A stretch of DNA of 40,130 nt from Lachnospiraceae bacterium. Its GTDB lineage: Bacteria > Bacillota > Clostridia > Lachnospirales > Lachnospiraceae. Positions 25,806 through 34,079 of the stretch are shown here, piece after piece. The translations under genes and the position numbers were made by a program. Every line of letters begins with the position of its first letter. The first letter of the stretch is position 1. Location: assembly GCA_017626325.1 (NCBI GenBank), contig JAGAIZ010000078.1, positions 1 through 40,130 on the forward strand, read 5' to 3'. The notes beneath the pieces are model-generated. The model did no database searches, was not told where the DNA came from, and worked only from the letters and a program-made list of their open reading frames with translations.

Positions 25806-26693
25806 ATGGGAAAAGAGCAGGATTTTGAAAAAGACGCAATGAAGGTATCGACAGTCAGTATCGTGGCAAACGCCGTACTGACCGCGTTTAAACTGTTTGC
25901 GGGCGTTATTGCCCATTCCGGGGCGATGATTTCAGATGCGATTCACTCCGCTTCCGATGTGTTCAGCACCATTGTGGTTATTATTGGCATTAAGATATCC
26001 AGGAAGGAGTCGGATAAGAATCATCCCTACGGGCATGAGCGGCTGGAGTGCGTGGCGGCGATCGTGCTTGCGACGATTCTTGCGGCTACCGGTCTGGCTA
26101 TCGGGTACTCCGCTGTGACAAAGATTGCAGGAGGAGAATATGACAGTCTGGCTGTGCCGGGAATGCTGGCGCTTATCGCGGCGGCGCTCTCGATTCTGGT
26201 CAAAGAGGGCATGTACCAGTATACGAAGTTCTATGCCAGAAGAATCGATTCCAGCGCTTTGATGGCGGACGCATGGCATCACAGGTCTGACGCGCTTTCT
26301 TCCGTGGGCGCTTTGATTGGTATTGCGGGCGCGCGGATGGGATTCCCGCTTCTTGATCCGGTTGCCAGCCTGGTAATCTGTTTCTTTATTGAGAAAGCCG
26401 CTTATGATATATTTATGGATGCCATAGACAAGATGGTGGATAAGGCATGTGACGAAGAGACGGAGAAGGCGCTTCGAAGCTGCGCCATGGAGCAGGCGGG
26501 CGTCCTGGGAGTGGATCTTTTACATACCCGGGTCTTTGGCAATAAAATATATGTGGATATCGAAATCAGTCTGGACGGCGGTATGACGCTGCTGGAGTCC
26601 CACGGTATCGCAGAGCGCGTGCATGATTCCATCGAGAAGTCTTTTCCGAAAGTGAAGCATATTATGGTGCATGTGAATCCGGCGGAGAAATAA
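25806..26693 (+). CDS. cation diffusion facilitator metal transporter
   Basis: A 295-residue CDF-family exporter that swaps cytosolic divalent metal for protons. Membrane helices cover about residues 15-205 and the rest is the cytosolic ferredoxin-like domain (GVLGVDLLHTRVFGNKIYVDIEISL ... MVHVNPAE). Metal-site positions are visible in the second helix (SDAIHSASD, Asp44/His47/Asp51) and in the fifth (AWHHRSDAL, His158 and Asp162, the HxxxD pair of FieF-like proteins). Metal preference cannot be read with certainty; zinc, manganese or iron are possible. GGGGAG five bases before the ATG supports the start. It stands directly before a P1B metal ATPase, making this a metal-export cluster. Confidence 0.93.
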   Translation: MGKEQDFEKDAMKVSTVSIVANAVLTAFKLFAGVIAHSGAMISDAIHSASDVFSTIVVIIGIKISRKESDKNHPYGHERLECVAAIVLATILAATGLAIGYSAVTKIAGGEYDSLAVPGMLALIAAALSILVKEGMYQYTKFYARRIDSSALMADAWHHRSDALSSVGALIGIAGARMGFPLLDPVASLVICFFIEKAAYDIFMDAIDKMVDKACDEETEKALRSCAMEQAGVLGVDLLHTRVFGNKIYVDIEISLDGGMTLLESHGIAERVHDSIEKSFPKVKHIMVHVNPAEK

Positions 26694-26766
26694 GGAGTCT
26701 GATTCGAAATGATTGCAGCAAAGTCTGACCAAAGCAGATAAAAAGCAGATAAAATATAAAATACTC

Positions 26767-26795
26767 TTGACAAACAATTAAATAAATGTTTAAAT
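26767..26795 (+). promoter_or_regulatory. promoter/operator region of the metal ATPase
   Basis: A perfect -35 TTGACA (26767-26772) and a -10 TTAAAT (26790-26795) are 17 bases apart. The -10 lies within the direct repeat AAATGTT-TAAATGTT, an AT-rich layout similar to ArsR/SmtB operators. The repressor is encoded two genes down. Binding is inferred. Confidence 0.55.
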
Positions 26796-26857
26796 GTTCA
26801 TACAAGGAAACAATAAACAGATTTATGATATTGTAAAACTCAGACAGGAGGATGAAT

Positions 26858-28726
26858 ATGACGAAGAAACAAAAAAAGGTGCTGATACGTATTCTCATAG
26901 CGGCGGTGCTCGTGATCGCCCTGCATTTTATCCCGGCAGGGAATCAGTACCTCCGGCTGGGACTGTATCTTGTACCGTACCTGATTATCGGATATGATAT
27001 TCTGAAAAAAGCGGTGCTCGGCATCATACACGGAGAAGTATTTGACGAAAATTTCCTGATGGCGGTGGCCACCGTGGGCGCTATGATTCTCGGCGAGTAT
27101 GCAGAGGGCGTGGCCGTTATGCTTTTCTACCAGATCGGAGAGCTGTTTCAGAGCTATGCGGTGGGGAAGAGCCGCAGGAATATATCCCAGCTTATGGACA
27201 TCCGTCCGGATTATGCTAATATAGAAGTGGAAGGCAGACTGGAGCAGACAGACCCTGACGAGGTGGCTGTGGGAACGGTCATCGTGGTGCAGCCCGGGGA
27301 AAAGGTGCCGATTGACGGCGTGGTGACAGACGGCACGGCTTCCTTAAATACCAGTGCGCTGACGGGAGAGAGCCTGCCCAGAGAGGTCAGAGAGGGCGAC
27401 GAAGTAATCAGCGGCTGTGTGAATATGTCCGGCGTGCTCCGCATCAGAACCACCAAGGCGTTTGGAGAATCCACCGTATCTAAGATACTGGAGCTGGTGG
27501 AGAATTCCAGCATGAAAAAGTCCAGGTCGGAGAATTTTATCACAAGATTCGCCAGATATTACACGCCGATCGTCTGTTACGGCGCGCTGGCGCTGGCGCT
27601 TGTGCCGCCTGTGATCAATTTGATTATGGGAAATCCCGCTAATTTCGCACAGTGGGTAACCAGAGCGTTGACTACACTGGTCATTAGCTGCCCCTGTGCG
27701 CTGGTGATTTCCATACCGCTTAGCTTTTTCGGCGGTATCGGCGGCGCATCCGCCAGGGGAATTCTGGTAAAAGGTTCCGTGTATCTGGAAGAACTGGCGC
27801 AGACGAAATACGTGGTCTGTGATAAGACAGGAACACTGACCAGGGGAGTCTTCGAAGTAACGCAGGTGGAAGCGGCGGAAGGCTTTTCGGGAGAAAAGCT
27901 TCTGGAAATGGCGGCTTACGCGGAGAGCTACTCGAATCATCCCATCAGCAAGAGCCTGAAGGAAGCCTACGGCGGGGAAATCGACATGGCGAGAGTCAGC
28001 GACGTGGAAGAAATCAGCGGTCACGGCGTGCAGGCTTATGTAGACGGAAGAGTAGTGGCGGCAGGAAACAGGAAGCTGATGGAACAACTGGGGATTGCCT
28101 GTGCGGCGCCGGAGCGGACGGGTACAGAGGTGCATGTGGCGGTGGATGGCCGCTATGCCGGATATATTCTTATTTCCGACGTGGTAAAGCCTGGCGCGGC
28201 GAAGGCGGTGGCCGGACTGAAGGCGGCGGGCGTGAAACAGGTGGTTATGCTGACCGGAGATTCCAGACGCGTGGCGGACGCGGTGGCGGAAGAACTGGGC
28301 GTAGACGTGGTGAAGAGCGAGCTGCTTCCGGGCGATAAGGTAACGGAAGTGGAGAAGCTGCTAGCGGGAAAGGACAAGAAGGAAATGCTCGCCTTTGTGG
28401 GCGACGGCATTAACGACGCCCCGGTGCTTTCCAGAGCGGATTTGGGAATAGCCATGGGTGCGCTGGGTTCCGATGCTGCCATCGAGGCGGCGGACATCGT
28501 GCTGATGGACGACGACCCGGCGAAGATTGCGGTGGCGATGAATATTTCCCGCAAGACGCTGCGCATCGTACACCAGAACATCGTCTTTGCACTGGCAGTG
28601 AAATTCGCCTGTCTGGCGCTTGGCGCGGTAGGCTTTGTCAATATGTGGTGGGCGATTTTTGCCGATGTAGGCGTTATGATACTTGCGGTGCTGAATGCGA
28701 CAAGAGCGCTTCAATATAAAGATTGA
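26858..28726 (+). CDS. P1B-type heavy-metal-exporting ATPase (Zn/Cd/Pb type)
   Basis: A 622-residue P-type ATPase. Seen in order: AGEYAEG membrane region, the actuator loop TGES, the transmembrane metal site SCPCALV (Cys278, Cys280), the phosphorylation motif DKTGTLT (Asp322), the P1B-specific SNHPIS His-Pro pair, GDGINDAP, and an Asp in the last helix (FADVGVMIL, Asp603) that marks the zinc/cadmium/lead subgroup. There is no N-terminal metal-binding domain and no CxxC, so it is a short form. AGGAGG six bases before ATG 26858 selects that start over ATG 26852. The ArsR-type gene that follows is its likely regulator, and a CDF exporter precedes it. Confidence 0.94.
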   Translation: MTKKQKKVLIRILIAAVLVIALHFIPAGNQYLRLGLYLVPYLIIGYDILKKAVLGIIHGEVFDENFLMAVATVGAMILGEYAEGVAVMLFYQIGELFQSYAVGKSRRNISQLMDIRPDYANIEVEGRLEQTDPDEVAVGTVIVVQPGEKVPIDGVVTDGTASLNTSALTGESLPREVREGDEVISGCVNMSGVLRIRTTKAFGESTVSKILELVENSSMKKSRSENFITRFARYYTPIVCYGALALALVPPVINLIMGNPANFAQWVTRALTTLVISCPCALVISIPLSFFGGIGGASARGILVKGSVYLEELAQTKYVVCDKTGTLTRGVFEVTQVEAAEGFSGEKLLEMAAYAESYSNHPISKSLKEAYGGEIDMARVSDVEEISGHGVQAYVDGRVVAAGNRKLMEQLGIACAAPERTGTEVHVAVDGRYAGYILISDVVKPGAAKAVAGLKAAGVKQVVMLTGDSRRVADAVAEELGVDVVKSELLPGDKVTEVEKLLAGKDKKEMLAFVGDGINDAPVLSRADLGIAMGALGSDAAIEAADIVLMDDDPAKIAVAMNISRKTLRIVHQNIVFALAVKFACLALGAVGFVNMWWAIFADVGVMILAVLNATRALQYKD

Positions 28727-28827
28727 GGCGTGTTGGCTTTGCTTCTGACAGGACGGCATCCGGTGTTTCCCGGTGTTCGGCTTCCGGGACGGGGATAAGG
28801 AAAAGGGATAAGGAGTAAGATTATCTT

Positions 28828-29190
28828 ATGGCACAGATTGCAATGCCCCATGATCATGGGCAGGAAATAGAGAGGATATTGGAGAAGCTGCCGCCGCAGG
28901 AGCTGTGCGTACAGGTGGCGGAAATTTTCAAATTAATCAGCGACGGCTCCAGACTGCGGATTCTGTGGCTGTTATGCCACTGTGAGGAATGCGTCAGCAA
29001 TATCGCGGCGGCGATGGAGATGAGCGACCCGGCGGTGTCCCATCACTTAAAGCTTCTTCGTGCAAGCGGGCTGATTGTGAGCAGACGCGAGGGCAAGGAG
29101 GTCTACTATAAGCTGGCGGATACCGCCCAGGCACAGCTTGTGCATCACGCCTGCGAGGAGATGTTCCAGATATCCTGTCCGCTGGCATAG
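28828..29190 (+). CDS. ArsR/SmtB-family metal-responsive repressor
   Basis: A 120-residue winged-helix repressor. The DNA-recognition helix is in MSDPAVSHHLKLLRASGLI, followed by the wing REGKEVYYKL. Metal ligands are unusual in mix: Cys50, Cys52 and Cys55 form LCHCEECV at the alpha-3N/alpha-3 position used by CadC and ArsR, yet the second Cys of the CadC CVC pair is a Ser. The C-terminal helix LADTAQAQLVHHACEEM carries His106, His107 and Cys109 where CzrA/SmtB use His, and further possible ligands are His8, His10 and Cys117. It follows the metal ATPase by about 100 bases in the same direction, so it is probably co-transcribed and represses its own operon. The AGGAG site is somewhat far (about 11-12 bases). 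Confidence 0.92.
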   Translation: MAQIAMPHDHGQEIERILEKLPPQELCVQVAEIFKLISDGSRLRILWLLCHCEECVSNIAAAMEMSDPAVSHHLKLLRASGLIVSRREGKEVYYKLADTAQAQLVHHACEEMFQISCPLA

Positions 29191-29263
29191 AGAGGAAAGG
29201 AACCTGGTGATCTGTATCGGGAATATGAGATACAGGAAACCATCAACGTGAGGGAAACCAGCC

Positions 29264-30586
29264 ATGAATCAGATATCCTTATTTGACAGAGAACTTCCAC
29301 AGCCCCTGGCGGCGAAGCTAAGACCGCAGACGCTGGAGGAATATGTGGGGCAAAGCCATTTGCTTGGGCCGGGCAGAGTACTGTACCGCCTGATTGAGAG
29401 CGATCAGATTTCGTCCATGATTTTCTGGGGGCCGCCGGGTGTGGGCAAGACCACGCTTGCGCGGATTATCGCCAACCGGACGAAAGCGTCTTTTATTGAT
29501 TTCTCCGCAGTCACAAGCGGTATCAAGGAAATACGCCAGGTAATGGAGCAGGCGGAGATAAACCGGCAGTACGGCACGAAGACGATAGTGTTTGTGGACG
29601 AGATTCATCGCTTCAATAAGGCGCAGCAGGACGCATTTCTGCCTTTTGTGGAGAAGGGCAGTATTATACTGATCGGCGCGACGACGGAGAATCCTTCTTT
29701 TGAAATCAACAGCGCGCTGCTGTCCAGGTGCAGGGTGTTTGTGTTAAAGGCGTTAGAGGAGGCTGATCTGGTAAAGCTTCTGCAAAATGCGATTCACAGT
29801 CCGTCAGGCTTTGGCAATATGGACGTTGAAATAACAGAGCCGCAGCTTCAGGCAATTGCGGCTTTTGCCAACGGGGACGCCAGAAGCGCTTTGAATACGC
29901 TGGAAATGGCTGTTCTGAACGGAGAGATGACGCCGGAGGGACGTATCATAGTGACGGAGGAGGATATGGCGCAGTGTATCAGCCGGAAATCCCTGCTCTA
30001 TGATAAGGCGGGAGAAGAGCACTACAATCTGATTTCCGCGCTGCACAAGTCCATGCGCAACAGCGATCCCGATGCGGCGATTTACTGGATGTGCCGGATG
30101 CTGGAGGGCGGGGAGGATCCTCTTTATATTGCCAGAAGGCTGGTGCGGTTTGCCAGCGAAGACATTGGCATGGCGGATTCCCATGCGCTGCAGGTGGCAG
30201 TGGCGGCTTATCAGGCATGCCATTTTCTGGGAATGCCGGAGTGTGATGTGCATCTGACCCACGCGGTAACCTATCTTGCCATGGCGCCCAAGTCAAATGC
30301 GCTTTATGCGGCGTGTGAACGGTGCAAGCAGGATGTGAAGAACGGGAGTGCAGAGCCTGTACCGCTGCAGTTACGCAACGCCCCGACCAGGCTTATGGAA
30401 GAGCTGGAATACGGCAAAGGGTATCAATATGCGCATAATACGGAAGAAAAGCTGACGAATATGGAGTGTTTCCCGGAATCCATGAAGGGAACCCGGTATT
30501 ATTTTCCTGCGGAGCAGGGTGAGGAGAAGAAGGTAAAAGAGCGGCTCGAGGAAGTGATGACATGGAAAGAGGAACACCGTGAATAA
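29264..30586 (+). CDS. rarA: replication-associated recombination protein RarA (MgsA)
   Basis: A 440-residue AAA+ ATPase of the RarA/WRNIP1 family that acts at stalled replication forks. Walker A is WGPPGVGKTTLARI, Walker B is FVDEIHRFNKAQQDAFLP, sensor 1 is GATTENPSFEI, and the arginine-finger region is SALLSRCRVF. The C-terminal tetramerisation part (DIGMADSHALQVAVAAY, YLAMAPKSNALY, PLQLRNAPTRLMEE) is complete. It starts 73 bases after the metal repressor; a GGG-containing weak ribosome site precedes the ATG. A short hairpin (arms CTGTATC at 29212 and GATACAG at 29229) lies in that gap. Confidence 0.95.
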   Translation: MNQISLFDRELPQPLAAKLRPQTLEEYVGQSHLLGPGRVLYRLIESDQISSMIFWGPPGVGKTTLARIIANRTKASFIDFSAVTSGIKEIRQVMEQAEINRQYGTKTIVFVDEIHRFNKAQQDAFLPFVEKGSIILIGATTENPSFEINSALLSRCRVFVLKALEEADLVKLLQNAIHSPSGFGNMDVEITEPQLQAIAAFANGDARSALNTLEMAVLNGEMTPEGRIIVTEEDMAQCISRKSLLYDKAGEEHYNLISALHKSMRNSDPDAAIYWMCRMLEGGEDPLYIARRLVRFASEDIGMADSHALQVAVAAYQACHFLGMPECDVHLTHAVTYLAMAPKSNALYAACERCKQDVKNGSAEPVPLQLRNAPTRLMEELEYGKGYQYAHNTEEKLTNMECFPESMKGTRYYFPAEQGEEKKVKERLEEVMTWKEEHRE

Positions 30587-30639
30587 CGTGAAAGAAAATG
30601 ATATAGGAAGAAGTTATGATACATATAATAAATATTGAT

Positions 30640-30668
30640 TTTACTTATGATAAGATTTGCTTTATAAT
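30640..30668 (+). promoter_or_regulatory. candidate promoter of purA
   Basis: TTTACT (30640-30645), a 17-base spacer and a perfect TATAAT (30663-30668). The start would be near 30675, only about 11 bases before the hairpin at 30686, so the purA transcript would begin with that hairpin or be cut short by it. Confidence 0.5.
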
Positions 30669-30685
30669 CATTAAGTAAGAAACAG

Positions 30686-30713
30686 AAGGCAGGTTTTTTA
30701 CAACCTGCCTTTG
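30686..30713 (+). terminator. hairpin between rarA and purA, terminator or attenuator
   Basis: Perfect arms AAGGCAGGTT (30686-30695) and AACCTGCCTT (30702-30711) are followed by a weak T-rich tail TTGTTGTG. It may end rarA transcripts. Because a promoter lies just upstream, it could also act on the purA leader. The rest of the gap to 30873 shows no known riboswitch. Confidence 0.65.
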
Positions 30714-30873
30714 TTGTGTGTATCGGACGGCGTATGACTGCAATAGGCTGCGGTATGCATAAGAATGAATGGGTCAGGGTGAAAAATGGAATTTCATCCG
30801 GCAAATCTGCGGTGGTGCGCTGCTTGCGCGGATTTGGCGAGGGTATAGAAGCGGCGCAGAAATGAGGTAAATA

Positions 30874-32166
30874 ATGGTCAAAGCAGTAGTAGGCGCTAAC
30901 TGGGGCGACGAAGGAAAAGGCAAGATCACGGATATGCTGGCGGAGAAGGCCGACATTATCGTGCGTTTTCAGGGAGGAGCAAACGCGGGTCACACGATTG
31001 TGAACAATTATGGCAAGTTTGCACTTCACACCCTGCCGTCCGGCGTTTTTTATAATCATACGACAAGTATTATCGGAAACGGCGTTGCACTCAATATTCC
31101 GATACTTTTTAATGAAATCAAATCTATTACGGACAGGAATGTACCGATGCCGAAGATTCTCGTGTCAGAGCGCTGCCAGATGGTGATGCCTTATCATATT
31201 CTGTTCGACCAGTATGAAGAAGAGCGGCTGGGCGGCAAGTCCTTTGGCTCGACCAAATCGGGTATCGCGCCTTTCTATTCCGATAAATATGCGAAAATCG
31301 GTTTCCAGGTCAGCGAGTTATTCGACGAAGACCTGTTAAAAGAAAAAGTGGTACGTATCTGTGAGACGAAGAATGTCATGCTGGAGCATCTGTATCACAA
31401 GCCGCTGCTGGTGCCGGATGAACTGTTAGCCACCCTGCATGAATATAAGGAGATGATCGCGCCTTATGTCTGTGACGTTTCCGCCTATCTCGATCAGGCG
31501 ATTAAAGACGGCAAGACTATTCTCTTAGAGGGACAGCTTGGAACGTTAAAGGATCCTGACCACGGCATCTATCCGATGGTGACGTCTTCCTCTACATTAG
31601 CGGCTTACGGCGCGATCGGCGCAGGGATTCCGCCCTATGAAATCAAGCAGATCGTGACGGTGTGCAAGGCATATTCCTCTGCGGTGGGCGCAGGCGCTTT
31701 CGTATCCGAAATCTTCGGGGACGAGGCGGATGAACTGAGAAGACGCGGCGGCGACGGCGGTGAGTTCGGCGCTACCACCGGACGTCCGCGCCGTATGGGA
31801 TGGTTCGACTGCGTGGCTTCCAAGTATGGATGCAGACTGCAGGGTACGACTGATGTAGCTTTTACCGTGTTAGACGTGCTGGGCTATCTGGACGAGATTC
31901 CGGTCTGCGTGGGCTATGAGATAGACGGAGAGGTGACGACAGACTTCCCGGTTACCCATAGGCTTGAGAAAGCAAAACCGGTGTTAAAGACGCTGCCGGG
32001 CTGGAAATGTGATATTCGCGGCATCAAGACCTACGAGGAACTGCCGGAGAACTGCCGGAAGTATGTGGAATTTATCGAGGGGCAGATTGGATACCCGATT
32101 ACGATGGTTTCAAACGGTCCGGGCAGAAGCGATATTATTTATCGCAAGAGTCCGTTTAGTAAATAA
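30874..32166 (+). CDS. purA: adenylosuccinate synthetase
   Basis: A 430-residue GTP-dependent ligase joining IMP and aspartate, the first step from IMP to AMP. The phosphate-binding start GANWGDEGKGKITDMLA is diagnostic; QGGANAGHTIV holds the catalytic His, and the core GTP/IMP segments (STKSGIAPFYSDKYAKIG, LLEGQLGTLKDPDHGIYP, TTGRPRRMGWFDC) are intact. GAGGT lies before the ATG. It is separate from purF and purB by eight kilobases and has a strong terminator downstream. Its product feeds purB, whose gene is in the same window. Confidence 0.97.
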   Translation: MVKAVVGANWGDEGKGKITDMLAEKADIIVRFQGGANAGHTIVNNYGKFALHTLPSGVFYNHTTSIIGNGVALNIPILFNEIKSITDRNVPMPKILVSERCQMVMPYHILFDQYEEERLGGKSFGSTKSGIAPFYSDKYAKIGFQVSELFDEDLLKEKVVRICETKNVMLEHLYHKPLLVPDELLATLHEYKEMIAPYVCDVSAYLDQAIKDGKTILLEGQLGTLKDPDHGIYPMVTSSSTLAAYGAIGAGIPPYEIKQIVTVCKAYSSAVGAGAFVSEIFGDEADELRRRGGDGGEFGATTGRPRRMGWFDCVASKYGCRLQGTTDVAFTVLDVLGYLDEIPVCVGYEIDGEVTTDFPVTHRLEKAKPVLKTLPGWKCDIRGIKTYEELPENCRKYVEFIEGQIGYPITMVSNGPGRSDIIYRKSPFSK

Positions 32167-32224
32167 GGAACAGGTCTGATTGGTTTTACAGAACAGACGC
32201 CTGGATGGAATTGTTGTGTATCAG

Positions 32225-32254
32225 AAAAGATCAGCGCAGGCTGGTCTTTTCTTT
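32225..32254 (+). terminator. rho-independent terminator after purA
   Basis: Arms AAAAGATCAGC (32225-32235) and GCTGGTCTTTT (32240-32250) pair with one wobble, with loop GCAG and a T-rich tail TTTTCTTT. Confidence 0.85.
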
Positions 32255-32277
32255 ATTATGGCTTTCAGGACAATTAC

Positions 32278-32307
32278 TTGCCATCTTCTAAATATGATGT
32301 GTATAAT
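32278..32307 (+). promoter_or_regulatory. promoter of the LysR operon
   Basis: TTGCCA (32278-32283), an 18-base spacer and a perfect TATAAT (32302-32307). Transcription should start near 32314, at the foot of the leader hairpin. Confidence 0.65.
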
Positions 32308-32316
32308 AGGAATGGA

Positions 32317-32346
32317 ACAAAAGCGCTTGTGAAAGAGCGCTTTTGT
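32317..32346 (+). other. leader hairpin upstream of the LysR gene
   Basis: Perfect 11-bp arms ACAAAAGCGCT (32317-32327) and AGCGCTTTTGT (32336-32346) with an 8-base loop begin about three bases into the predicted transcript and end a few bases before the AGGAG site of the small upstream ORF. The 3' arm ends in TTTTGT and lacks a clean T run, so stabilisation or translational control is as likely as attenuation. Confidence 0.6.
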
Positions 32347-32357
32347 GCAGGAGACAT

Positions 32358-32405
32358 ATGGAAAACCAGCAGACCGGCAGGAACGGGAGCCGTGGAGACG
32401 CATGA
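32358..32405 (+). CDS. 15-codon upstream ORF overlapping the LysR start
   Basis: The sequence reads MENQQTGRNGSRGDA, then TGA. It has the best ribosome site of the region (AGGAG five bases before ATG) and its stop codon overlaps the LysR start codon as ATGA. This is the arrangement of translational coupling: ribosomes ending the small ORF can restart on the regulator. The peptide has no run of a single amino acid, so classic amino-acid attenuation is not suggested. Translation itself is inferred. Confidence 0.5.
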   Translation: MENQQTGRNGSRGDA

Positions 32406-33295
32406 TTCATAATCTGGAATACTATAAGGTTTTTTATTACGTGGCGAAGCATAAGAGCCTTACGGCGGCGGCAGGGGAGCTTGCGATTTCCCAGCCTGCG
32501 GTAAGCCAGTCGTTGCGGCAGCTTGAGACGGCGCTGGGCGTGAAGCTTTTTACCAGGGTGTCGAAGGGCGTGCGGCTGACGAAAGAGGGAGAGATGCTCT
32601 ACAGCTATGTGTCCAAGGGCTATGAGCAGATTCTGTTAGGACAGCAGAAGGTGCGGCAGATGCTGAATCTCGATTTGGGAGAAATCCACATCGGCGCCAG
32701 CGATATGACGCTGCAATATTATCTGCTGCCGTATCTGGAACGGTTTCACGAGAAATATCCCGGCATCAAGGTGGTGGTGACCAATGCGCCCACGCCTGAG
32801 ACGCTGCGCAACCTGCGGGACGGAATCATCGATTTCGGCGTCGTCAGCACGCCCTTTGACGCAGGAGAAGACGTGCAGGCGATTATCGTGCAGGAAATAG
32901 AAGATGTCTTTGTGGCGGGCAGAAAATTTATTCCTTATAAGAACAGGATGCTGGACTTACAGGAACTGGAGCGTCTGCCGATTATCTGTCTGGAAGGAGA
33001 GACCAGCAGCAGAAGCTACATGGACGGTTTTTTGAAGCAGAACCATGTGCAAATCAAGCCGGAGTTCGAGCTGGCCACCAGTGATATGATTGTTCAGTTT
33101 ACCCTGCGGAATCTGGGCGTGGGCTGTGTGGTGCGTAATTTCGCCAGCGAATATCTGGATTCGGGACAGCTCTTTGAACTGCGGTTCAACCAGATTATTC
33201 CGAAACGGCATTTCTGCGTGGTGACGGCGGGCAAAAGTCCGGTGTCTGCGGCGGCGAAGAATCTGCTGGAGCTGGTGTATGCGGATGTCTACTGA
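32402..33295 (+). CDS. LysR-family transcriptional regulator
   Basis: A 297-residue regulator. The N-terminal helix-turn-helix is canonical (YVAKHKSLTAAAGELAISQPAVSQSLRQLETALGVKLFTR), followed by the linker helix and the periplasmic-binding-like sensor domain (LGEIHIGASDMTLQYYLLPYL ... GIIDFGVVSTPFD ... NLGVGCVVRNFA). The ligand cannot be deduced. ATG 32402 is chosen because homologues begin close to NLEYYKVFYYVA and GGAG lies nearby; the longer GTG frame from 32345 would run through the upstream ORF and leader. It is first in an operon with HAD, tcdA and the large secreted protein; purA is upstream behind a terminator. Confidence 0.92.
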   Translation: MIHNLEYYKVFYYVAKHKSLTAAAGELAISQPAVSQSLRQLETALGVKLFTRVSKGVRLTKEGEMLYSYVSKGYEQILLGQQKVRQMLNLDLGEIHIGASDMTLQYYLLPYLERFHEKYPGIKVVVTNAPTPETLRNLRDGIIDFGVVSTPFDAGEDVQAIIVQEIEDVFVAGRKFIPYKNRMLDLQELERLPIICLEGETSSRSYMDGFLKQNHVQIKPEFELATSDMIVQFTLRNLGVGCVVRNFASEYLDSGQLFELRFNQIIPKRHFCVVTAGKSPVSAAAKNLLELVYADVY

Positions 33296-33310
33296 GAAAG
33301 GAGACAGACT

Positions 33311-33913
33311 ATGATTACAACGATTATATTCGATATCGGCAATGTGCTGGCTGATTTCACCTGGAAGGAGCACTTTGAAAGCTTTGGATACGATGCGGCG
33401 ATGGTGGAACGGCTTGCGGCGGCCACCGTTTTGAGTAAGGAGTGGAATGAATATGACAGAGGCGTCATATCAGATGAGGAAATTATAGAGAGCTTTGTAG
33501 TAAACGACCCTGCCATCGAGGCGGATATCCGCAGAGTCCTTGCCGATGTGAAAACTATCATTAAGCGGAACGATTATGCGATTCCGTGGATTCAGGAGCT
33601 GAAAGCGAAGGGCTACCGCTGTCTGTATCTTTCCAATTTCTCTCATAAGGCGGAAACCGAATGCGCTCATGCGCTGGATTTCATCCCTTATATGGACGGA
33701 GGTATCCTGTCCTATCGGGATCAGGTGATTAAGCCTATGCCGGAAATCTATCAGCTTCTGATAGACCGGTATGCTTTGAAGCCGGAGAAATGCGTATTTA
33801 TGGACGATACGCCGCAGAACCTGGAGGGCGCGGAGAAGTTCGGCATTCACACGATTCATTTCAGAAATCAGGCGCAGGCGGCGGATGAACTGCGGACGCT
33901 TGGCGTGGAGTGA
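33311..33913 (+). CDS. HAD-superfamily phosphatase, YihX-like
   Basis: A 200-residue HAD subfamily IA hydrolase. Motif I is IIFDIGNVLADF (nucleophile Asp near residue 8, with the Gly-Asn variant seen in YihX-type sugar phosphatases), motif II LYLSNFS, motif III the Lys of VIKPMPEIYQLL, motif IV VFMDDTPQNLEGA. The cap is the small helical type (about 15-80). YihX removes phosphate from glucose-1-phosphate, but substrate choice in this group is loose, so no reaction is assigned. AAAGGAG precedes the ATG and the gene starts 15 bases after the LysR stop, in one transcript. Confidence 0.9.
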   Translation: MITTIIFDIGNVLADFTWKEHFESFGYDAAMVERLAAATVLSKEWNEYDRGVISDEEIIESFVVNDPAIEADIRRVLADVKTIIKRNDYAIPWIQELKAKGYRCLYLSNFSHKAETECAHALDFIPYMDGGILSYRDQVIKPMPEIYQLLIDRYALKPEKCVFMDDTPQNLEGAEKFGIHTIHFRNQAQAADELRTLGVE

Positions 33914-34079
33914 CAACTGGCCGTGCCTGTGTGCGGACGGTATACGGCATCTGCAGAGTAATGCCATGTGCCGTTTGGAGCAGGAAGCGAAGGAGAAGAC
34001 GGCGGCAGGATAAAGGCAGCCGGAAAGCCGGTGAAATATTCATACAGGAAAGGATCAGCAGAAAGATAGGGAGGAAATC

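Noticed and set aside
27344-28135. 263-codon minus-strand frame across the metal ATPase gene
   Set aside because: Antisense shadow of the P1B ATPase; no start signal or known motif.
28727-28827. terminator between the metal ATPase and ArsR genes
   Set aside because: A TCCCGG/CCGGGA stem is possible but no T run follows; co-transcription is more likely.
30714-30873. purine riboswitch in the purA leader
   Set aside because: The conserved core segments of the guanine/adenine aptamer are not found.
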